Below are positions 58,401-64,000 of a stretch of 64,000 bases of DNA, one piece after another. The translations under genes and the position numbers were made by a program. Where the stretch lies: assembly GCA_020746835.1 (NCBI GenBank), contig JAGPNK010000002.1, positions 1,984,001 to 2,048,000 of the forward strand, in the 5' to 3' direction. The number at the start of each line of letters is the position of its first letter. The first letter of the stretch is position 1. The notes below the pieces were generated by a model. It ran no database searches, was not told the origin of the DNA, and worked only from the letters and a program-made list of their open reading frames with translations. The stretch is from Stachybotrys elegans. Its lineage: Eukaryota; Ascomycota; Sordariomycetes; Hypocreales; Stachybotryaceae.

Positions 58401-59901
58401 TCAAGGCCATCAACGCAAACGGAGGTTCGGTTACGAACCGAGACGAGCTTGTCGGCGACCCGGACAGCGGCAAACTCCCGGTGGTAGGTCCACAGGTGTG
58501 GACCAACTGCGCCAGCTTCTTCATCGTGGACTACGATGCTACCAACAAGCACTCGGATCCGCTGGACAGCACCCGCATCCACCCCGAAGACTACGAGCTG
58601 GCTCGCAAAGTGGCAGCCGATGCCATGGAGCTGGACGAGGAGGATGTCAAGGCCGAAGGAGACATTAACGGCCGATCTCCTGCGGTGCGCAAGCTGATCA
58701 AGCAGGATGAGCAGGAGCGCGTGAATGAGCTCATCCTGGACGAGTACGCTGAGCAGCTGTTCAAGAACTACAACCACCGCAAGCAGGCAACGTTGGAGGC
58801 CATCAGCAAGGAACTGCAGGCACCCTACGAAGAACTGCGTCGGCACTTTGCCCAGTTGACGCAGCCCGAGATCTTTACCATCTTTACGGGAGAGACTAAG
58901 CAAACGCTGTGCGAGGGCATGATTGTGCCGGTGGTTGTGCGCATGGTCAAGGACGACTTTGCTGTGGTGAAGCTGGACTGCGGCATCGAGGGCAGGGTGG
59001 AGGCCCACGAGGTGACGACACGCTCGTCGCTCAAGGAAGTGCTCAGCAACGGGCAGACTGTGCAGGCCAAGATTCTCGAGATCAACTACAAGGACCTCAT
59101 GGTGAAGGTGTCGATGCGCGAAGAATCACTGCGCGTACCATACAGACCGCCCATCAACCACGGACGCGACGGGTGGGATTATGCGCTGGAGTCACAAGAC
59201 AAGGAGGATCTGCGCGAGAAGGACCAGACGACTGGCCGTACGCAGCGCGTAGTGAAGCACCCCAACTTCAAGCCCTACAATGCCACACAGGCCGAGGAGT
59301 ATCTGGGATCCCAGCCGATCGGAGAGGTCATTATCCGACCGTCGTCCAAGGGCAACGACCACCTGGCCATAACGTGGAAGGTGGCAGACAATGTGTACCA
59401 GCACATTGACGTCCTCGAGATGCAGAAGGAGACGGAGTTCTCGGTGGGCAAGCTGCTGCGCGTAAGTGGCAAGTACACGTACAGCGATCTGGACGAGTTG
59501 ATCGTGGACCACGTCAAGGCCATGGCGCGCAAGGTGGAGGAGCTCATGCGTCACGACAAATACCAGAGCCGATCTCGAGGCGAGACAGGTAAGCAGTCCC
59601 TTGGGGGTTATGCCAAGAGAAGACGATGATACTAACTACGGGTGCAGAGAAGTGGCTCACCACCTACATCGATGCCAACCCCAACCGGTCGGCGTATGCT
59701 TTCTGCATCGACGCCAAGCACCCGGGCTACTTCTGGCTGTGCTTCAAGGCAAGCAGGACTGCCAAGGTGATTGGAATACCGATCCGGGCGATTCCTCAGG
59801 GATTCGAGCTCAAGGGATACCAGTATCCCGACATGCGAGCTCTTTGCAACGGGTTCAAGCTGCGTTACCAGAACGAGTTTTCCAAGATGGGCAGGCGGTA
59901 A
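55486..59901 (+). CDS. SPT6: Transcription elongation factor and histone chaperone SPT6
   Basis: Spt6 travels with RNA polymerase II, binds H3-H4 and restores chromatin after transcription. Four exons, 55486-55653, 55708-55899, 55970-59588 and 59648-59901, give 1,410 aa. Joins read [30 protein letters not shown] and [14 protein letters not shown]. Domains in order are an acidic N-terminus (about 1-300) with Glu/Asp runs and basic islands, a helix-turn-helix and Tex-like core (about 300-690), a YqgF/RuvC-like domain (about 700-850), tandem helix-hairpin-helix motifs including [17 protein letters not shown] (about 900-960), a DLD segment with [14 protein letters not shown], an S1 RNA-binding domain (about 1100-1170, [12 protein letters not shown]), and a C-terminal tandem SH2 (about 1210-1400) that binds the phosphorylated Rpb1 linker. 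Confidence 0.98.
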
Positions 59902-61930
59902 GAAGAAAAGGGGGGGGGGAAGACAGACATGAGCACAAGCCTAGGCGTGGCAACGAGTGTAAGTTTTGGGAGCGTGGGACTGGGCACTTTCTGAACACCT
60001 TTATGTTATATTACTATTTTTACCTTACTACAACGTATAGTCGACAGAATGCAGAGCGATCTCGGGCATGCCGAACGTGTAAATGGATTAGAAGCATAAC
60101 GTGCTAGACCACTTCGTTGGTTTCGTGAGGGACCAAGTCATGTATTTGGGGGAGAGTTGGTAGTGATTGACAGGAGGCCGGTGTTGATGGGGACTGAAGC
60201 GCCGCAACAAGGCAACCAGCGAGAATGTGCGGGCATGGTCTTGGCTTTCCGGGGAGAAGTGTCTTGTTGGGGCTGATAGAAGCGCCACGGTGGTTTCGAG
60301 AGGGTTCTCCGCGATGCCGTTGCCATCCACGTGGACAGCTGCTGCGGGCTTTGGACCCCTTGTTTCCCTCTACTTCCTCCCCTTACCCCTGTCCCATCTA
60401 TGTATGTCTCAGGGGTTAGTTAGTTAGTTGGATGGAACTTAAATTTTTTTCGAGCTTGTTGAAGCTGGGAGCGGGCGGGCTGATGAGGGAGGGTCTGGAT
60501 CGTCGTCATGGGACGCACGTGAGCATCATCAGGTGGGAACTTGTTGTTTCGCGGAGGCTTAGCCTTTGAGGGGAGCTTGACGCACAGGTGAATGGTCAAT
60601 TGGCTTTCCTTTGGCGATATCGGAGGTTGATGACTGCTTGGCTGGCTGGCTGGAACTGAGGACAGGTACCAATTGAGATGCAAGACTAGAGGTTTGAGGC
60701 GGTGCCTCGAGATGAAGACAGCTCAGCCCAATTAGTTGACAGGGTATGTACTTCGTAAGATACAAGAATCCAGCTCCTGTCTCACTTGCGCTACTGCTGC
60801 CACAGTGCATCCTTTCGTGGCGCCTTCCCTGGCCGTGCTTGTGTCATTCATGGCTTTTTGCCGGGGTACAAAGTACTCCGTACGACGAGCGTGGTTGCAT
60901 CTGCGGGTCTGGATGCGTACCCCAGACTTTTTGGGTGGCCCCGCATTATCCCTTGGGAGGGGCCGTTGAGAGCTTGCCTGCTTTTCCTGCGCATCAGCCC
61001 ACAGTCGCCGGGGTACATATGTACATGGACCTTGTCATGTCATGTCATGTCTTAGATCAACGTCACTGGAGGCAAAGGAAAGAATGAAAGAAAGAAAGAA
61101 GGAAAGAGGGGGAAGGACGGGCAATTGGGCTGCTTCTCAGGGTGCTTTCGGCTTCGAGGCAAGAAAAAGGGATTGCGACATGCTTACACGCACGGAAGAG
61201 ATAGGTGGTGTTTAGCAAGGGGAATAGCGATTGGGAATGAGAGCAGGGGCGGGGAGCTCGGCATCTGCCCATTGGCTCGAGCGGCAGCGGGTGGTGTGGC
61301 CGGTCACGCGATAACACGCAGGACAGACGATGGGAGCTGGAGAGTCGGCCGTTGCTGTACTGACTACCGACTACCGAACCGACACTGCAGCTACTGCTAC
61401 TGCTACGTAGCCCGTCTGCGGATAGTGTCTCTCACGCACTGGGCCTTGCGGGGTGGTCCAGCCCAGACCTGCCTGCCTGCTTGCTTGCTTTACCTGCTCG
61501 CCACCCGGGACAATGCGCCAGGCATCCAAATCTAGTAGATTCTGTTCCCCTCCCCTCCTCCTCCTCCGCCCCAGTCAGAGATGGGGTTGGGATGAATTAT
61601 TGCCGTCACTCCCTTTCTTTCTATCTATAGGGAGGGGGCCTGAGCCTCATTTGCCTCAGTACATACTAACTGTACACGGAGTGACTGCACACTGATGATG
61701 TAGTGGGTAAACAGGGCGCTGGGGACGGGGCAGGGAAGGTACGGAGCAGCCCCTCCTCCCTTTCGCCATGGTCGAGGAAGGCCCGGACAAGGCAAGAAGA
61801 GATGGGAGGTGCTGCTACTAAGGTAGGAGGTAAGTACATGTATGTAGCTAAGGTAGGTGCCCCCAGGGAATGGTGTGATTGGCTCTGCGGCATCGGCTCA
61901 GTCCAGCCAACCGCTCGCGTGACGTTTTGA
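59902..61930. other. 2.0-kb region SPT6 to STF2-like gene
   Basis: No gene is supported. Contains TACTCCGTA at 60874-60882, a GTCAT tandem run at about 61034-61050, a GAAA tract at about 61080-61100, and C/T-rich DNA with CCCCT stress-element-like pentamers at 61547-61551, 61552-61556 and 61750-61754. The latter probably belong to the promoter of the downstream gene. Confidence 0.5.
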
Positions 61931-61937
61931 TATAAAG
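61931..61937 (+). promoter_or_regulatory. TATA box of the STF2-like gene
   Basis: TATAAAG lies 300 bp upstream of the leader-intron donor and just before a C/T-rich, ATG-free transcribed leader. CCCCT pentamers lie upstream. The position is consistent with a regulated, stress-type promoter. Confidence 0.6.
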
Positions 61938-62229
61938 CTGCCCACCTACTTTGCTTGCTTCCTCTCCCTTTCTTCCTCATCAGCCATTCCAATCAATCCA
62001 TCCATCACCGTCATCATCTTTCTCATCAAATTTCCTCCATCTCGACAATTCCATATACCGCCACTCTTCTACTCTTCTCTCCCACCCAGCAACAGATAAT
62101 AATTCTTCTCCTCACTCCAACCATCTATCTAACGCCATCCTTCCTCCGCACGCCAACTCAATTCACATCACATCCCTCTACTTTCGCAATCCCCCGATAC
62201 TTTCCCACTACCTTACCCCTCTTATCAAA

Positions 62230-62937
62230 AGTAAGTTTGGTCGGGTTCTTCTTACATATAGTCCCAATCTCCCCGCACTCCTGGCCAAGGTTGATTCCCC
62301 TTCGTTACACTTAGACCACTATCAACCTCCGACCTTTGACATTCCCCTTTCATCCCATTCATTCCCTTTGACCCGTCTCTCCATCCCAAAGACAAGCATA
62401 AAAGTTGGCACATATTTCCCTCCCATCTTTACCCCCTTGCACAGTCGCGTCATGATCATTCACTAACATGACCGCCCAGTGACTCGCTCTCACAAGGCCA
62501 ACGACCGAGACCACAAGGGCCTCGCGGACGGCACTGCCGCCCCAACAGAGCATCTTCCGCGATTCTTTGCCAAGAATGGCCATCTCGACACAGACCCCAA
62601 TAAGGTCAAGAAGGACGGCTGCGGCAAGGGTAATTGGTAGGTTATCTGCCCATCAACCCTCTTCTCTAGTATGCATGTCTTGTCCGACAACAGCTAACAT
62701 GTCATCAGGGGTGGCTTTGGAGATGAAGTAATGGATGAAAACTTCCGCTTCACCAACGCTCGACGTCGCTCCAACAGCAGCAGCTTCTCTCACCACACCG
62801 CTGACTTGAAGACCAAGTTTGAGATCAACGAGCCCGAGCCCGTCTTTGAGGAGGAGCTCCACGGCCCTCTCCCTGAAGAGGCTGCCGATGACCTCACCAA
62901 GACTGATTCGTCTGAGAGTGGACGCTCGTCTTCGTAG
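62230..62937 (+). CDS. STF2/TMA10-like small hydrophilic stress protein, start codon split by an intron
   Basis: The family includes yeast Stf2 and Tma10, small heat-stable hydrophilins tied to ATP synthase regulation and desiccation tolerance. The body frame has no ATG at its 5' end; it opens at TG-ACT-CGC directly after the acceptor CCCAG (62475-62479). A perfect donor GTAAGT follows CTTATCAAAA at 62230, so splicing yields ATCAAA-ATG-ACT-CGC and a protein beginning MTRSHKANDRDHKGL, like relatives that begin MTR. Coding pieces are 62230, 62480-62636 and 62709-62937 (128 aa). Motifs seen: HLPRFFAKNGHLD, KVKKDGCGKGNWG, RRRSNSSSF and EPEPVFEEELHGPLPEE. A CTAAC branch site sits 12 nt before the acceptor. 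There are no Cys pairs or membrane segments. Confidence 0.85.
62231..62479 (+). other. 249-nt intron that separates A from TG of the start codon
   Basis: Donor GTAAGT at 62231, branch-like CACTAAC at 62461-62467, acceptor CAG at 62477-62479. The intron contains only two ATGs (62452 and 62468), each opening a four-codon frame that stops before or at the 3' junction. The upstream leader contains no ATG. Confidence 0.75.
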
Positions 62938-64000
62938 AGGTCATCCAACCCCCAATCTACCGCTCATCCCTTGATGGACGAGCCTTTGCCGAGGGCGCCA
63001 TCCTGTGGACGCACCTCGGTGGGATGTTTTACTAGAACCGATTTATTTGCTTTAGTTGGCGACGAATCTCTTTAGGGCACGCTGAGCTGCCTGGGGAAAG
63101 CTGATGTCGGCTTACTTCCTGGCACTGGCTGGGTTCTTGAGGATATAGTTGGCACATTTATCACGCTGCAGGCACCAGCCCAGCGATGAAGCGATGTATT
63201 GCTGTATTATCACTCAGGCGCATGATGATACGACTGTCACGGCTTAGATAGACAAAATCCAAGCCTCTTACCACGCCCTTCTGTGCCCTTTCTTTTGCAC
63301 TCCTGCCATCACGTTGGACATGATCACGCAAATCGTCCCATCCCATGGACGCTCATTGCCTCGAGCCAATCTTGGGAGCAAGCAAGCCTGCCAAGGTACG
63401 AGCTGGCCTGCTACCCATATTGAGGTTACTCTCACACACCCTCATTCTTCGGGGCCAGCTGGCGCACCCATCATTGCCCTTAGCCCAAGTCTCGACCACT
63501 CTTTTTACTTTCTTGATAGGGCGGCAGTCGGACTCGACGTTCCATCCAACCATGTACGTAAGACTGTGCGTGCATTATGACATCCGACTACATGTACCAA
63601 GAGAAACCCCGCTTCTGCTGCGTGCATGTCGCTCCCGCGGGCGGAACACCATACCATTGTTTCTTCTTGTCGTCTTGTTGGGGAGCGTGTCGATCGGTCC
63701 GTACCCAGGGTGGGCTCTCCCCTCCCCTCCCCTTTTAGTGATTCCTGGAAGATCACACGGGGGGTTTCGTCATATCTATCGCCTGCTGGGGACAGGAGTG
63801 GCAAGCAGGTGATGAAGTATTACGGTGGTTCCTTGTCATGGGTTTGTTCCTTCATATAAACTGCATGAGAGGAGCTTCTGCTGCTGCTGCTGCTGCTGCT
63901 GTGGCGGCCATGGTGAGAGCCTGCATCTGTCCAATCTAGCCTCTGGGCTTCCCATGAAGCCAAGAAGAGCCGGACCTCTCCTCCCAGATAAGGGCCCAGG
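62938..64000. other. Right-edge region with no supported gene
   Basis: Downstream of the STF2-like gene. Open frames at 63314-63859 overlap on both strands and have no recognisable family. A (CTG)8 trinucleotide tract lies at 63878-63901, close to the window edge. Confidence 0.5.
63878..63901. repeat. (CTG)8 trinucleotide repeat
   Basis: Eight uninterrupted CTG units. It could lie in a leader or coding exon of a gene beyond the window, but no frame can be assigned. Confidence 0.9.

Noticed and set aside
58241..59008. 255-codon minus-strand frame within SPT6
   Set aside because: Antisense shadow of a strongly conserved coding exon.
61951..62466. 171-codon open frame in the STF2-like leader and intron
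   Set aside because: Opens at a non-ATG codon, is built of C/T-rich leader sequence (Ser/Pro/His/Leu), and crosses a convincing donor site.
1..64000. tRNA/rRNA genes, CRISPR arrays, prokaryotic operons, biosynthetic gene cluster
   Set aside because: No GGTTCGANTCC-type B box in a plausible tRNA context, no regularly spaced identical repeats, genes are spliced and separately promoted, and the two oxidoreductases have no PKS, NRPS or terpene-synthase neighbour.

Overview
The window is nuclear DNA from a filamentous ascomycete, most likely a member of the Sordariomycetes and plausibly of the Hypocreales. The evidence is short GT-AG introns of about 50-80 nt with CTAAC-like branch sites, pyrimidine-rich leaders, and gene products that read as Pezizomycotina orthologues. 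The lineage call is inference from recognised protein families, not from a search. About 21 protein-coding genes can be assembled. For nearly all spliced genes I checked the exon joins codon by codon, so each spliced total is a whole number of codons. No rRNA, tRNA, CRISPR array or prokaryotic operon was seen.

Layout. 0-7 kb: an AhpD/carboxymuconolactone-decarboxylase-like protein at the left edge (-), the Cys-Gly dipeptidase DUG1 broken by one missing base (-), a beta-trefoil-like protein of unknown function (+), and a 3-beta-HSD-family dehydrogenase with a membrane anchor (-). 7-17 kb: the FACT subunit SPT16 (+), a CDC50/LEM3 flippase subunit (-), a 3.2-kb gene-poor stretch, and a small Ser/Thr-rich protein of unknown function (+). 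17-24 kb: a 730-bp non-autonomous DNA transposon with a 9-bp target duplication, 5-hydroxyisourate hydrolase (-), the ribosome-biogenesis factor BRX1 (+), a short-chain dehydrogenase (+) and the tail-anchored-protein ATPase GET3 (+). 24-29 kb: the 3'-end-processing factor MPE1 (-) and a Yippee-family protein (+).

30-40 kb holds three carbon-metabolism genes side by side: neutral trehalase (+), isocitrate lyase (+) and the SNF1/AMPK catalytic subunit (-). Trehalase mobilises the storage sugar, isocitrate lyase runs the glyoxylate cycle on C2 carbon, and SNF1 is the kinase that derepresses such genes. 41-53 kb: a Gly-rich, probably mitochondrial protein of unknown function (-), DNA polymerase epsilon subunit DPB2 (+), a large BRE4/ArAE-type membrane protein (-), a HAD hydrolase (+) and a STE7/MEK-2-type MAP kinase kinase (-). 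53-64 kb: a 2.6-kb intergenic region, the elongation factor SPT6 (+), and a small STF2/TMA10-like hydrophilic protein (+) whose start codon appears to be created by splicing.

Most of the window is conserved housekeeping sequence. I see no convincing new multi-gene system. The observations most worth following are the splice-created start codon at 62230/62480, the inverted-repeat element at 17090-17819, the DUG1 single-base break, and a few conserved-looking genes with no assigned function.
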